A stretch of DNA of 64,000 bases from Alphaproteobacteria bacterium (GCA_019635875.1 JAHBYP010000001.1:248001-312000), one strand, 5' to 3'; shown: positions 45,110 to 54,792, counted from the stretch's first letter. The notes: generated from the letters alone by a model not told the origin. Made by a program: numbers and translations.

Positions 45110-46357
45110 CTAGGCGTTGGCCGGTGCGGTCCTCGTCCACAGGTGCCCGCGCCAGCGCAGCGCGATCAGCAGGGTGAAAAGCAGGCCGACGCCGCAGAAG
45201 ATCGCCGCGGTGATCGCGTAGTCGAAGCGCGCCACCAGCGGGCCGGCGACGAGGATGCCCAGCGGCATGCCGTAGACCGCCAGCATGCGCACGCCCATGA
45301 CGCGGCCGCGAAAGGCCGGTTCGGTGGCGCGCAGCAGCATCACCGCCATCGGCACCATGCAGAAGCTCTGGGCAAAGCCCGCCGCCATCAGCAGGACGCA
45401 GCCGGCCACCGGCGAGGTCATGAAGGCGAAGACCGCCAGCAGCGCAAACCACGCCGCGCCGCTCAGCAGCATCATGCGCGCCGGCCGGATGCCGGCGCCG
45501 TGCGTGGTGAGCGCGATCGAGCCCACCAGCGCGCCGAAGGCGAAGCTCGCGGCCAGCCAGCCCAGGCCGGTCTGGCCGATGCCGTAGACGTTCTTGGCGA
45601 CATAGGCCAGCAGCGTGCCGGTGAGCGGGAAGGCGGTGAGGTTGACCAGGAAGGCGAGGTACATCGCCGAGCGCAGATGCGGCTGGTTCCACACATAGGC
45701 CAGGCCCTCGCGCATGTCGCGCCACGGCGAGATCGGCAAGGCGCCGGCGATCGTCGGCCGCACGGCGGTATTCGAGACGCCGAAGGTCAGCAGCAGGCTC
45801 AGCAGATAGAGCGCCACGACCGCGACATAGGCGTGGCCCATGCCGAGCGCCGCCACCAGCCCGGCGCCGGCCAGCGAGCCCGCGACGCGCGCCGAGTCGG
45901 CCGTCGTGCGCGAGATGCCCATGGCGCCCATGAGATGCGGCGGCGGCATGGTCTGGCCCACCAGCAGGTTGCGCATCACCAGGTCGGAGGGCCGCACCAG
46001 GCCGCTGACGATGGCGACGGCGAAGGCGAGGATGGGCGTGACCGTGCCGGTGAAGATCAGCAGCACCAGCACGCCGGCCAGCAGGGCGTAGGTGAGCCGC
46101 ATCAGGCAGAGCAGGTTGCGGTAGCCGACGCGGTCGCCGGCGATGCCGAACATCGGCGCCAGCAACGTGCCGAGGAAGGTGAGCGCGCCGAAGGCGGTGA
46201 GCCACAGCACCGAGCCGGTCTCGACCAGCACGTACCAGCCGAGGATGATGGTTTCCATCTCGAACGCCCAGGCGGTCGCGAGATCGGCCGGCCACTGGAA
46301 CCGGAAGCTGCGCACGCGAAACGGCGCCAGCGCCGTCACGCTCGAAGTCAAACTCAC
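45110..46357 (-). CDS. MFS transporter (enterobactin-exporter/MFS_3 type)
   Basis: A 415-residue major-facilitator protein with twelve predicted helices. The loop-2 motif region reads FGIAGDRVGYRNLLCLMRLT, and the symmetrical second half has FGALVGSIALTTHG. The MFS_3 group includes the enterobactin exporter EntS and many proton-driven drug pumps. The start is a GTG at 46357. It is monocistronic, between a family A and a family B repeat. The substrate is unknown. Confidence 0.88.
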   Translation of the reverse strand: MSLTSSVTALAPFRVRSFRFQWPADLATAWAFEMETIILGWYVLVETGSVLWLTAFGALTFLGTLLAPMFGIAGDRVGYRNLLCLMRLTYALLAGVLVLLIFTGTVTPILAFAVAIVSGLVRPSDLVMRNLLVGQTMPPPHLMGAMGISRTTADSARVAGSLAGAGLVAALGMGHAYVAVVALYLLSLLLTFGVSNTAVRPTIAGALPISPWRDMREGLAYVWNQPHLRSAMYLAFLVNLTAFPLTGTLLAYVAKNVYGIGQTGLGWLAASFAFGALVGSIALTTHGAGIRPARMMLLSGAAWFALLAVFAFMTSPVAGCVLLMAAGFAQSFCMVPMAVMLLRATEPAFRGRVMGVRMLAVYGMPLGILVAGPLVARFDYAITAAIFCGVGLLFTLLIALRWRGHLWTRTAPANA

Positions 46358-46473
46358 CGCGACTGATCGACGGCGCGTAGTCCCGCCCGTCCCTCTGCGT
46401 TCCCTCTTGGCGGCGACTATAGACGGTGGCCCTGGTCGGCCAACCCTCTATCAACGCAGCGCTGGGTTGATGT

Positions 46474-46638
46474 TACCTTCCCCCGGAGGGGGAAGGTGGC
46501 GCGCAGCGCCGGAAGGGGGATGTCGAAGACGAACGCGGGAGTCCGTCTTCGACATCCCCCTTCCGCCCTCCCGCCTTCGCGAAGCCCGCTTCGGCGGGCG
46601 AAGCAAGGTCGGGCACCTTCCCCCTCCGGGGGAAGGCA
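46474..46638. repeat. Family B palindrome, copy 5 (enlarged)
   Basis: A 165-bp copy with an extra internal GC-rich segment that forms its own hairpin (CCCGCTTCGGCGGG). It lies in the divergent region between the MFS gene and the FAD dehydrogenase, ending 11 bp before the latter's start. Confidence 0.9.
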
Positions 46639-46649
46639 AGGGAGGAGTC

Positions 46650-48143
46650 ATGTCCGCAGATCAACAATTCGACGTCATCGTGGTCGGTCTCGGCAACGCC
46701 GCCATCTGCGCGGCGCTGTCGGCGCGCGAGCAGGGGGCGCGGGTGCTGATGCTGGAGAAGGCGTCGGTCGAGGAGCGCGGCGGCAACTCGCTGTTCACCG
46801 CCGGCGGCTTCCGCTTCGTGCATGACGGGCTGGACGATCTGCGCCAGGACATCCTCGACGACCTGTCGCCGGCCGAGGCCGAGCAGATCGTGCTGCCGAT
46901 GCTGAAGGCGGAGACGTACATGCACGACCTGATGCATGTCACCGAGCACAACAGCGAGGAGGCGCTGGCGGAGATCCTGATCGGCCGCTCGCGCGACACC
47001 ATGCGCTGGATGCGCCGCAACGGCGTGCGCTTCATCCCGATGTTCGGCCGGCAATCCTACAAGCTCAACGGCAAGCACCATTTCTACGGCGGCGTGAACA
47101 TCGAGGCGGTGGGCGGCGGCTACGGCCTGGTCGACCAGCTCCTGAAGGCGGCCGATCGCCAGGGCATCGAGATCCGCTACGCCACGCGCATGACGCGCCT
47201 GCTGCAGGACAAGTCCGGCACGGTCATCGGCGTGACGGTGAAGGGCCCCGAGGGCTTCGCCGAGATCAACGCGAAGTCCGTCGTGCTGGCCTGCGGCGGC
47301 TTCGAGGCCAATCCGGAGATGCGCGTGCGCTATCTCGGGCCGGGCTGGGAGCTGTGTCGCGTGCGCGGCACGCGCCACAACACCGGCGACGGCATCAAGG
47401 CGGCGCTCGACATCGGCGCGCAGCCCTTCGGCGGCTGGTCGACCTGCCACGCCGTGGCCTGGGACATCAGCGCGCCGCCCTTCGGCGATCGCGTCGTGCT
47501 CGACAATTTCCAGAAGCACTCCTATCCGATCGGCATCGTCGTCAACCTCGATGGCGAGCGCTTCGTCGACGAGGGCGCCGATTTCCGCAACCACACCTAC
47601 GCCAAGTACGGCCGCGAGATCATGAAGCAGCCGCAGCGCACCGCGGTGCAGATCTTCGACCAGCGCACCATCGACATGGTGCGCGACGAGTACCGCATCC
47701 GGCAGGTGACCAAGGCCGAGGCCGATACGCTCGAGGAGCTGGCGCAGAAGCTCGACATCGACGCCGAAGGGCTGGTGCGTACGGTGAAGGCGTTCAACGC
47801 CGCCTGCCAGCCGGGCGACTACAACCCGGCGATCCTCGACGGCGTGAAGACCAGGGGCATCACGCCGCCGAAATCGAACTGGGCGCTGCCGATCGACAAG
47901 CCGCCCTTCACCGGCTTCGTCGTCACCTGCGGCATTACCTTCACCTTCGGGGGCCTGCGCATCAACGAGCAGGGCGAGGTGCAGGACGTCACCGACCAGA
48001 CCATCCCCGGCCTCTACGCCGCCGGCGAGCTGGTCGGCGGCATCTTCTACGGCAACTACCTCGGCGGCGCCGGCCTGATGTCGGGCGCGGTGTTCGGCCG
48101 GCTGTCGGGCCGCAGCGCGGGGCTGCGGGCAAAGTCGCAGTAG
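46650..48143 (+). CDS. FAD-binding dehydrogenase, tricarballylate dehydrogenase (TcuA)-like
   Basis: A 497-residue flavoprotein of the fumarate-reductase/FAD_binding_2 family. The dinucleotide motif is VIVVGLGNAAICAALSARE, followed by EERGGNSLFTAGGFRF. The C-terminal flavin and substrate segment is TIPGLYAAGELVGGIFYGNY. The overall pattern is that of TcuA, which oxidises tricarballylate to cis-aconitate; KSNWALPIDKPPFTGFVVTC is part of the family C-terminus. The ATG at 46650 has GGAGGAG just upstream, at the edge of a repeat. No tcuB/C lies nearby, so the substrate is open. Confidence 0.85.
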   Translation: MSADQQFDVIVVGLGNAAICAALSAREQGARVLMLEKASVEERGGNSLFTAGGFRFVHDGLDDLRQDILDDLSPAEAEQIVLPMLKAETYMHDLMHVTEHNSEEALAEILIGRSRDTMRWMRRNGVRFIPMFGRQSYKLNGKHHFYGGVNIEAVGGGYGLVDQLLKAADRQGIEIRYATRMTRLLQDKSGTVIGVTVKGPEGFAEINAKSVVLACGGFEANPEMRVRYLGPGWELCRVRGTRHNTGDGIKAALDIGAQPFGGWSTCHAVAWDISAPPFGDRVVLDNFQKHSYPIGIVVNLDGERFVDEGADFRNHTYAKYGREIMKQPQRTAVQIFDQRTIDMVRDEYRIRQVTKAEADTLEELAQKLDIDAEGLVRTVKAFNAACQPGDYNPAILDGVKTRGITPPKSNWALPIDKPPFTGFVVTCGITFTFGGLRINEQGEVQDVTDQTIPGLYAAGELVGGIFYGNYLGGAGLMSGAVFGRLSGRSAGLRAKSQ

Positions 48144-48146
48144 CCC

Positions 48147-48270
48147 TACCTTCCCCCGGAGGGGGAAGGTGGCGCGCAGCGCCGGATGGGGGATGTGGAA
48201 GACGGACTCCGGCGTTCGCCTTCGACATCCCCCTTCCGCCCTTCGGGCACCTTCCCCCTCCGGGGGGAAG
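48147..48270. repeat. Family B palindrome, copy 6
   Basis: A 124-bp copy between the convergent FAD dehydrogenase and 3-hydroxyisobutyrate-dehydrogenase-like genes, starting 3 bp after the first gene's stop. Confidence 0.9.
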
Positions 48271-48274
48271 GGAT

Positions 48275-49165
48275 TCAGACGGCGCCGCGCTTCGCCCACT
48301 CCTGGTACATCTGCAGCAGCGCCACGATATCGCGGCCGCGGTAGCCTTCGGACAGCGCCAGCGCGAACAGCTCGCGCACCATCGACGCGCCGGGTGTCGG
48401 CATCTTCAGCGCGCGACCGAGATCGATGCTGAGCGCCAGGTCCTTCTCGCCCAGCTCCATCTTGAAGCCGGGATCGAAGTTGTTCTTGAGCGCGTTGGGG
48501 AAGCGCTTGGTGAAATGGTGCGAGCGGCCGCCGCTCACCGACAGCACGTCGTACAGCGTATCGGGCTCGACGCCGGCGACGGTGCCCAGCGCGAAGGCCT
48601 CGCAGGCGATCAGCACGTTGCCCATCGACATCATGTTGTTCACCAGCTTCACCACCTTCGCGGTGCCGACGCCGCCGGTGTATTTCCAGGTCTCGCCCAG
48701 CGCCAGCAGGATCGGCTCGGCGCGGTTGACGGTCTGCCGCTCGCCGCCGGCGATCAGCACCAGCCTGCCCTGGCGCGCCTCGGCCGGGCTGCCGCTCACC
48801 GGGCAGTCGACGACATCGAGCCCGCGCAACGCCGCCGCCGCGCCGACCTCGCGCATGGTCTCGGGATCGATGGTGCTGAGCTCGATGCACAGGCTGCCGG
48901 GCTCGGCCATGGCCACGAGGCCGTCCTCGCTGAGCCACGCCGTCCGCACCGCCCTGGGATCGGGCAGGCTGGTGAGGATGATCTCGCGGCCGGCGAGCGC
49001 CGCCCTGATCGAATCGGCCATCGCCATGCCTGATGCCGCGAGCGCCGCGCGGGTCGCCGGGTTGATGTCGTAGCCGATGACGTCGTGGCCGGAATCGGCC
49101 AGCCGCCCGGCCATGCCCGATCCCATCTGCCCCATGCCCAGCACCGCGACCCGCCGTTTCATCAT
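48275..49165 (-). CDS. NAD(P)-dependent 3-hydroxyisobutyrate dehydrogenase family enzyme
   Basis: A 296-residue beta-hydroxyacid dehydrogenase. The Rossmann motif is VAVLGMGQMGSGMAGRLA, the substrate motif DCPVSGSPAEARQGRL, and the catalytic lysine lies in KVVKLVNNMMSMGN. Members include 3-hydroxyisobutyrate, tartronate-semialdehyde and glyoxylate reductases. ATG codons at 49165 and 49162 both follow GGAG; the former is used. The long open frame upstream is not coding-like. Confidence 0.9.
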   Translation of the reverse strand: MMKRRVAVLGMGQMGSGMAGRLADSGHDVIGYDINPATRAALAASGMAMADSIRAALAGREIILTSLPDPRAVRTAWLSEDGLVAMAEPGSLCIELSTIDPETMREVGAAAALRGLDVVDCPVSGSPAEARQGRLVLIAGGERQTVNRAEPILLALGETWKYTGGVGTAKVVKLVNNMMSMGNVLIACEAFALGTVAGVEPDTLYDVLSVSGGRSHHFTKRFPNALKNNFDPGFKMELGEKDLALSIDLGRALKMPTPGASMVRELFALALSEGYRGRDIVALLQMYQEWAKRGAV

Positions 49166-49232
49166 GCGCTCCATGCTCATTCGCGCGCAGGATAGCACTT
49201 GATCCGCGCACCGGCGGGGCCATGTCGTGGCC

Positions 49233-49676
49233 ATGACCGAGACCCTGCAGATCGCCTGTCCGCATTGCCACACGCTCAACCGCGCGCCGGCGCAGAAGCT
49301 GGTGCCCGGCGCGCGCGGCAAGTGCGGTCAGTGCGGCCAGGCGCTGTTCGAGGGCAAGCCGGTGGCGCTTGATTCAGATCAGTTCGCGCAGCACGCGGAG
49401 AAGAGCGACCTGCCGCTGCTGGTCGATTTCTGGGCCGCCTGGTGCGGACCCTGCCGGCAGATGGCGCCGCAATTCGAGGCCGCGGCGGCGAAGCTCGAGC
49501 CGAAGGTGCGGTTGGCGAAGGTCGACACCGACGCCGAGCCGTCGCTGGCGCAGCGCTTCGGCATCCAGGGCATCCCGACCATGGTGCTGATCCATCGCGG
49601 CCGCGAGGTCGGCCGCAAGTCCGGCGCGATGCCCGCCGCCGCGATCGAGCAGTGGGTTGCGAGCGTCACGCGTTAG
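49233..49676 (+). CDS. trxC: Thioredoxin 2
   Basis: A 147-residue thioredoxin with the N-terminal zinc module of TrxC: C9 and C12 (CPHC), then C31 and C34 (CGQC). The redox centre WCGPC has C71 and C74, and IQGIPTMVL carries the cis-proline. TrxC reduces protein disulphides, often during oxidative stress. The ATG at 49233 is the domain start; a GTG 6 bp earlier is also in frame. It diverges from the dehydrogenase gene. Confidence 0.95.
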   Translation: MTETLQIACPHCHTLNRAPAQKLVPGARGKCGQCGQALFEGKPVALDSDQFAQHAEKSDLPLLVDFWAAWCGPCRQMAPQFEAAAAKLEPKVRLAKVDTDAEPSLAQRFGIQGIPTMVLIHRGREVGRKSGAMPAAAIEQWVASVTR

Positions 49677-49683
49677 CGCGACT

Positions 49684-49808
49684 TACCTTCCCCCGGAGGG
49701 GGAAGGTGGCGCGCAGCGACGGAAGGGGGATGCCGAAGACGAACGCAGGAGTCCGTCTTCGATATCCCCCATCCGCCCTTCGGGCACCTTCCCCCTCCGG
49801 GGGAAGGG
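49684..49808. repeat. Family B palindrome, copy 7
   Basis: A 125-bp copy between the convergent trxC and hydantoinase genes. It is the rightmost copy in the window. Confidence 0.9.
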
Positions 49809-49814
49809 AATGCT

Positions 49815-51260
49815 CTAATCGAAGATCGACGGATCGATCAGCGGCTTGCCGCGCGGGCGCGCCGGCTCGGGGCGGTCGCAGCGCTGGAACAGGCCGCGTC
49901 CGGCCGAGCCGTTCATGCGACCTTCCTCCATCACCACCTCGCCGCGCGACAGGGTCAGCACCGGATAGCCCGTGAGTTCCTGCCCCTCGTAGGGCGTGTA
50001 ATCGCAATTGTGGTGGAGGATCGCATTGGTGAGGCTGACCCGCCGCCTGGGATCCCACAGCACGATGTCGGCGTCCGCACCCACGGCAATGGTGCCCTTG
50101 CGCGGATGCAGGCCGTAGAGCTTTGCCGCGTTGGTCGACGACAGCGCCACGAATTGCTGCAGGGTGATGCGGCCCTTGTTGACGCCTTCCGAGAACAGGA
50201 GCGGCAGGCGCGTCTCGACGCCGGGCACGCCGTTGGGAATCTTGCGGAAGCTCTGCGCCGCGCCGGGCAGCTTCTTGCCGCGCGCATCGTCGTAGCGGAA
50301 GGCCGCGTGGTCGGACGACAGCACCTGGAAGGTGTTGGCCGAGAGCCCGGTCCAGATGTGCTCCTGGTTGTCCTTGCCGCGCGGTGGCGGCGAGCAGACG
50401 CACTTGCTGCCCTCGTCGCCTGGCTTGTCGAAATCCTCCTCGCTGAGAAAGAGGTACTGCGGGCAGGTCTCGCCGTAGACCCGCAGGCCACGCGCCTGGG
50501 CACGCTGGATCTCCTGCATCGCCTCCCTGGCCGAGACGTGGACCAGCAGCATCGGCACATCGAGCAGCTCGGCCAGCGAGATCGCCCGATGCGTCGCCTC
50601 GCGCTCGACCACGAAGGGCCGCGAGGTGGCGTGGAACTTCGCCTCGGTCATGCCCTTGAGCTCGAGCCGCTCGGTGAGCCAGCCTATGCAGTCCGAGTTC
50701 TCGGCATGGATCATCAGCATGGCCTGCTCGCGGCGCGCCGCCGACAGCGCGTCGAGGATCTGACGATCGGTGAGCTTCACGTCGTCGTAGGTCATGTAGA
50801 CCTTGAACGAGGTGTAGCCGTCGGCCACGAGCGCCGGGAAGTCCTGGCCCATGGTCTTCTCCGCCGGATCGGAGAGGATGACGTGGAAGGCGTAGTCGAT
50901 CAGCGACTTGCCGTTGGCGCGGCGGTGATACGTCTCGACGGCGTCGCGCAGCGATTGGCCTCTGTTCTGGTAGGCGAAGGGAATGATGGTGGTCGTGCCG
51001 CCCGCCGCGGCGGCGCGGCTGCCGCTTTCGAAATCGTCGCAGAACACCGAGCCGTCGGCGGTGTCCTGGTCGAAATGCACGTGGGCATCGATGCCGCCGG
51101 GCACGGCGACCAGGCCCGTCGCGTCGATCTCGCGCCCGCCCCTGTCAAGACGCTCGCCCAGCGCCACGATACGGCCGCCGACGATGCCGATATCGCCCTT
51201 CACCACGTCCGCGGCGGTGGCGATGGTGGTGTCGCGGACGACCAGATCGTACTCGGCCAT
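49815..51260 (-). CDS. D-hydantoinase/dihydropyrimidinase
   Basis: A 481-residue cyclic amidohydrolase that opens hydantoin or dihydropyrimidine rings with a binuclear metal centre. The metal histidines lie in VPGGIDAHVHFDQDT, and the lysine that would be carboxylated in TSFKVYMTYDDVK. Further metal ligands are in MLIHAENSD and VHVSAREAM, and the Asp in LSSDHAAF. The ATG at 51260 has a GGAGGAAG ribosome-binding site. It diverges from an SDR gene, which could act on a related catabolite. Confidence 0.92.
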   Translation of the reverse strand: MAEYDLVVRDTTIATAADVVKGDIGIVGGRIVALGERLDRGGREIDATGLVAVPGGIDAHVHFDQDTADGSVFCDDFESGSRAAAAGGTTTIIPFAYQNRGQSLRDAVETYHRRANGKSLIDYAFHVILSDPAEKTMGQDFPALVADGYTSFKVYMTYDDVKLTDRQILDALSAARREQAMLMIHAENSDCIGWLTERLELKGMTEAKFHATSRPFVVEREATHRAISLAELLDVPMLLVHVSAREAMQEIQRAQARGLRVYGETCPQYLFLSEEDFDKPGDEGSKCVCSPPPRGKDNQEHIWTGLSANTFQVLSSDHAAFRYDDARGKKLPGAAQSFRKIPNGVPGVETRLPLLFSEGVNKGRITLQQFVALSSTNAAKLYGLHPRKGTIAVGADADIVLWDPRRRVSLTNAILHHNCDYTPYEGQELTGYPVLTLSRGEVVMEEGRMNGSAGRGLFQRCDRPEPARPRGKPLIDPSIFD

Positions 51261-51328
51261 GGCTTCCTCCGTTCACAGGTGGTACCGCAAGGACCGGGCC
51301 AAAGCCATCGTCGAGGGAGGAACGGAGC

Positions 51329-52114
51329 ATGGCGACGCTGCAGGACAAGGTGGTGCTGGTGACCGGCGCCGGCGCGGGCATCGGCGAGGCCACCGCGCTG
51401 GGCATGGCGGCGGAAGGCGCGACCATGGCGGTCTGCGACATCGACGAGCAGGCGGCGCAACGCACGGCGCGCAAGGCCGAGGAGAAGGGCGCGAGAAGCA
51501 TCGCCATCCAGGCCGATTGCGGCGATGTGCCCAGCATCGAGGCGATGGTGGCGCGCACGGTGAAGGAACTCGGCCGCATCGACGTCATCGTCAACAATGC
51601 CGGCGTGACGCGCTCGGCCTACATCATGGACCTCACCGAGGAAGACTGGGACCGCATCCATCGCGTCAATGCCAAGGGCGTGTTCTTCTGCCTGCAGGCG
51701 GCGGCGCGCGAGATGATCAAAGGCGGCAAGGGCGGGCGCATCATCAACATCGCCTCGATCGCCGGCCGCGGCTTCGCCGGCACGTCGAACGCGATCTATG
51801 CCGCCAGCAAGGGCGCGGTGATCTCGCTGACCAAGACGGCGGCGCAGCAGCTGGCGCGCCACGACATCAACGTCAACTCGATCTGCCCCGGCGTGACCTT
51901 GACCGAGCTGGTCAACCGCATCGTCAAGGAACGCGCCGAGCAGCGCGACAAGGACTTCGAGCAGATGCTGGCGGAATTCCAGAAGCCGATCCCGATCGGC
52001 CGCGCCAACGCGCCCGAGGACATCGCGGCGATGGCGGTGTTCCTCGCCTCGCCCGGTGCGCGCAACATCACCGGCCAGTGCTACAACGTCGACGGCGGCC
52101 TGGTGACGAGCTGA
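51329..52114 (+). CDS. Short-chain dehydrogenase/reductase (FabG-like)
   Basis: A 261-residue classical SDR: TGAGAGIGEATALGMAAEGA, NNAGVT, catalytic Ser in NIASIAG and YAASKGAV (YxxxK). The CDIDE after strand 2 suggests NAD rather than NADP. The C-terminus (ITGQCYNVDGGLVTS) is standard. A GGAGGAACGGAGC ribosome-binding site precedes the ATG. The substrate is not evident. Confidence 0.93.
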   Translation: MATLQDKVVLVTGAGAGIGEATALGMAAEGATMAVCDIDEQAAQRTARKAEEKGARSIAIQADCGDVPSIEAMVARTVKELGRIDVIVNNAGVTRSAYIMDLTEEDWDRIHRVNAKGVFFCLQAAAREMIKGGKGGRIINIASIAGRGFAGTSNAIYAASKGAVISLTKTAAQQLARHDINVNSICPGVTLTELVNRIVKERAEQRDKDFEQMLAEFQKPIPIGRANAPEDIAAMAVFLASPGARNITGQCYNVDGGLVTS

Positions 52115-52121
52115 CCCGCTT

Positions 52122-52186
52122 CTGTCATCCCGAGCGCAGCGAGGGATCCAGGGCAGCCTGGATCCCTCGCTGCGCTCGGGATGACA
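52122..52186. repeat. Family A palindrome, copy 4
   Basis: CTGTCATCCCGAGCGCAGCG and its complement with a 5-nt loop, between the SDR and the convergent aminotransferase gene. Confidence 0.9.
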
Positions 52187-52199
52187 ATCGTGGGGCGGC

Positions 52200-53387
52200 C
52201 TACGCCTTCACGTTCTCCGCCAGATAGTCGATCGCCGCCTGGGCGCCGCCCCTGCCGTGCGGGATGTCGAGCGCGTTGAGCGCCATCTCGACCACGCTCA
52301 GGGTGCCCAAGGTCATCGGCGCGTTGACGTGGCCCATATGGGCGATGCGGATCGCCTTGCCGGAGAGCTCGCCGATGCCGTGGCCGAGGATCACGCCGCA
52401 CTGCTTGTTGCAGTAGGCGCGCAGCGCTTCGGGGTCGTAGCCGTTGTGGAACAGCACGGCGGTGACGGTGTCGCAGCGCTCGTCGGGCTCGATGATGTTG
52501 AAGCCGACCGCCTGGCCTTCGCTCCAGGTGCCGACGGCGCGGCGCACCGCCTCGGCCAGCAGCCGGTGCCGGCGGAAGACGTTGTCCAGGCCTTCCTCGA
52601 ACAGCAGGTCGAGCGCCTGGCGCAGGCCGAACAGCAGATGCTCGGGCGGCGTGCCGGCGTATTTCTGGTAGTGCGCCTCGCCCTCGCGATCGGTCCAGTC
52701 CCAGTAGGGCGTGCGCAGCCCGGCCTTCTTGTGCGCCTCGCGCGCGCGCTCGTTGGCGGCGACGAAGCCCAGGCCCGGCGGCGTCATCATGCCCTTCTGC
52801 GAGCCCGACATGGCGACGTCGACGCCCCATTTGTCCATCTCGAAGGGCATGCAGCCCAGCGAGGCCACGGCGTCGACCATCAGGAGAGCATCGTGGCCGG
52901 CGGCACGCACCGCCTGGCCGATCGCCTCGATGTCGTTGACCACGCCCGAGGCGGTGTCGATCTGCGCCACCAGGATGGCCTTGATGGTGTTGCCCTTGTC
53001 GGCCTTCAGGCGCGCTTCGAGCTCGGCCGGCCGCACGGCGCGGCGCATGTCGCCCTTGAGGATCTCGACCTCGACGCCCATGCGCCGGGCACTCTCGCCC
53101 CAGCCGATGGCGAAGCGGCCGCTTTCGAGCACCAGGATCTTGTCGCCCTTCGACAGCACGTTGGTCAGCGAGGCTTCCCAGGCGCCATGGCCGTTGGAGA
53201 TGTAGATATAGGCGCGACCCTTGGTGTGGAAGACGCGCGCGACGTCCTTCAAGAGGCCGTCGGTCAGCGCCAGCAGCGGGCCGGAATAGATGTCGACCGC
53301 CGGCCGATGCATCGCCCGCAGCACCTCGTCGGGCACCGTCGTCGGCCCGGGAATCGCCAGGAACTCACGACCCGCACGCACGCTCAT
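52200..53387 (-). CDS. Class V aminotransferase (serine/alanine-glyoxylate type)
   Basis: A 395-residue fold-I PLP enzyme. The Schiff-base lysine lies in SGSQKGMMTPPGLG, and the Asp that contacts the PLP ring in LLMVDAVASLGCMPFEMD. IPGPTTVPDEVLRAMHRPA at the N-terminus is the family signature. Serine-glyoxylate aminotransferases convert glyoxylate and serine to glycine and hydroxypyruvate in one-carbon and photorespiratory metabolism. The ATG at 53387 is preceded by GAGGTAG. It is monocistronic. Confidence 0.92.
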   Translation of the reverse strand: MSVRAGREFLAIPGPTTVPDEVLRAMHRPAVDIYSGPLLALTDGLLKDVARVFHTKGRAYIYISNGHGAWEASLTNVLSKGDKILVLESGRFAIGWGESARRMGVEVEILKGDMRRAVRPAELEARLKADKGNTIKAILVAQIDTASGVVNDIEAIGQAVRAAGHDALLMVDAVASLGCMPFEMDKWGVDVAMSGSQKGMMTPPGLGFVAANERAREAHKKAGLRTPYWDWTDREGEAHYQKYAGTPPEHLLFGLRQALDLLFEEGLDNVFRRHRLLAEAVRRAVGTWSEGQAVGFNIIEPDERCDTVTAVLFHNGYDPEALRAYCNKQCGVILGHGIGELSGKAIRIAHMGHVNAPMTLGTLSVVEMALNALDIPHGRGGAQAAIDYLAENVKA

Positions 53388-53536
53388 CTGCTACCTCTGG
53401 GGCTGCGAAAATCCGGGGTGATCTAACAGGATTTGCCCGGACCGGGCTACCCGCCGCATACCAGCAATTGTATCCCTACATACCGGCGGGCCGTGGTGGC
53501 GCTATGATGGGGTGGCCCGTTGATCGCGAGGACGAC

Positions 53537-54043
53537 ATGGCGAAGCGACCGATGTACCTGCAGCACGTCAACGTCTACGTCCGCAACGTCGAGCGCTCGA
53601 AGAAGTGGTACGAGGAGCTGCTCGGCCTGCACGTCTACGAATACCGGCCGGGCTGGGCCGCGTTCCTGTCGGCCGACGAGGAACAGTCGCACGAGGTGGC
53701 GCTGATGCAGTTGGGCGACGACGCGCCGCTGCAGCAGAAGGGCCAGGTCGGCCTGAACCACATGGCCTGGCGCCTCGAAAGCCTCGACGACCTCAAGGCG
53801 TTCTACCGCAGGATCAAGGCCGAGGGCCAACCGATCGATCGCGTCATCGATCACGGCATCTCGCTCGGCATCTACCTGCGCGACCCCGACGGCAACGGCG
53901 TCGAGGTATTCTACGAGATGCCGCGCGCCGAGTGGCCGGTCGACTACAACGTATTCACCCGGGAGAAGACCGGGACCGGCCGCTTCCCCGGCCCATGGGA
54001 CGCCGAGATCGGGGCCGCCCGCCCGCCGGTCCAGGCGAGCTGA
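53537..54043 (+). CDS. VOC-family extradiol-dioxygenase-like protein
   Basis: A 168-residue glyoxalase/bleomycin/dioxygenase-fold protein with two beta-alpha-beta-beta-beta modules. Candidate metal ligands are His in YLQHVNVYV, His in GLNHMAWRL and Glu in GNGVEVFYEM, the 2-His-1-carboxylate set of extradiol dioxygenases. The ATG at 53537 follows GAGGA. The gene ends 3 bp before a CMD-like gene, so they are co-transcribed. Confidence 0.88.
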   Translation: MAKRPMYLQHVNVYVRNVERSKKWYEELLGLHVYEYRPGWAAFLSADEEQSHEVALMQLGDDAPLQQKGQVGLNHMAWRLESLDDLKAFYRRIKAEGQPIDRVIDHGISLGIYLRDPDGNGVEVFYEMPRAEWPVDYNVFTREKTGTGRFPGPWDAEIGAARPPVQAS

Positions 54044-54046
54044 GCC

Positions 54047-54595
54047 ATGCCCCGCGTCGCGCCCGTCGCCGGCAAGGCCGACGTCGCCCCGCAGCATCAG
54101 GCCGTCGTCGACGACGTGCTGAAGGTGTTCGGCGCGATCCGTGGCCCGTTCAGCATGATGCTGCACAGCCCGGAGATGACGAAGCGCCTGCTGCCGCTCG
54201 TGCCCTTCTTCCGCGACGAAAGCATCGTCGAAGGCAAGCTGCGCTCCGTCGGCATTCTCGCCGCCGTGCGCGAGCGAGAAGCCGCCTATGTGTGGGCGGC
54301 GCAGGTGACCGTCGCGCGCCGCAACGGCCTGCGTGAGGAGGCGATCGATCTGCTGCGCGCCGGGGCCGATGCGTCGAGATTCCCGCCCGAGGAAGCCGCG
54401 ATCGTGGCCTACGTCCGTCAGCTCATCCGCACCAATCGCGCGGACCAGGCGGCGTTCGATGCCCTCCACAGGAAGCACGGCACGCAGTGGCTCGTCGAAC
54501 TGACCGCTGGCGTGCACTTCTACGCGATGCTGTGCGGCGTCGTGAACGCGTTCGAGGTGGCGGCGCCGCCGGACGGAGACAAGCTGCCGGCGTAG
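54047..54595 (+). CDS. Carboxymuconolactone decarboxylase family protein
   Basis: A 182-residue CMD-fold helical protein. The segment LRSVGILAAVREREAAYVWA and the following VTVARRNGLREEAIDLL match the family. It has no CxxC pair, so peroxidase activity is unlikely. It starts 3 bp after the dioxygenase-like gene; together they look like a two-gene ring-cleavage operon of unknown substrate. It is the last host-like gene before the low-GC island. Confidence 0.87.
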   Translation: MPRVAPVAGKADVAPQHQAVVDDVLKVFGAIRGPFSMMLHSPEMTKRLLPLVPFFRDESIVEGKLRSVGILAAVREREAAYVWAAQVTVARRNGLREEAIDLLRAGADASRFPPEEAAIVAYVRQLIRTNRADQAAFDALHRKHGTQWLVELTAGVHFYAMLCGVVNAFEVAAPPDGDKLPA

Positions 54596-54778
54596 GGCGT
54601 CACGGCGAATATGGCGTCCCCGAGAGGAGTCGCACAGCTCACATAGGGCACTGATGTAGCAAGCATCAGGAGTTTGAGCCACTCCCGCCATACCCCCAGT
54701 GCTACCCCCAGAGCGCGACGCTCGACGATGACGGCTGGAGCCAGATTCGCCTGTCGGAACTATCCACTGCCGCGTGTT

Positions 54779-54792
54779 GACGTCTAGACGTC
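54779..54792. promoter_or_regulatory. Perfect 14-bp palindrome upstream of the DNA methyltransferase gene
   Basis: GACGTCTAGACGTC, a perfect palindrome 35 bp before the methyltransferase start. Such sites serve as operators for R-M controller proteins or for methyltransferase self-repression; the methyltransferase here has an N-terminal winged-helix-like segment. Confidence 0.45.
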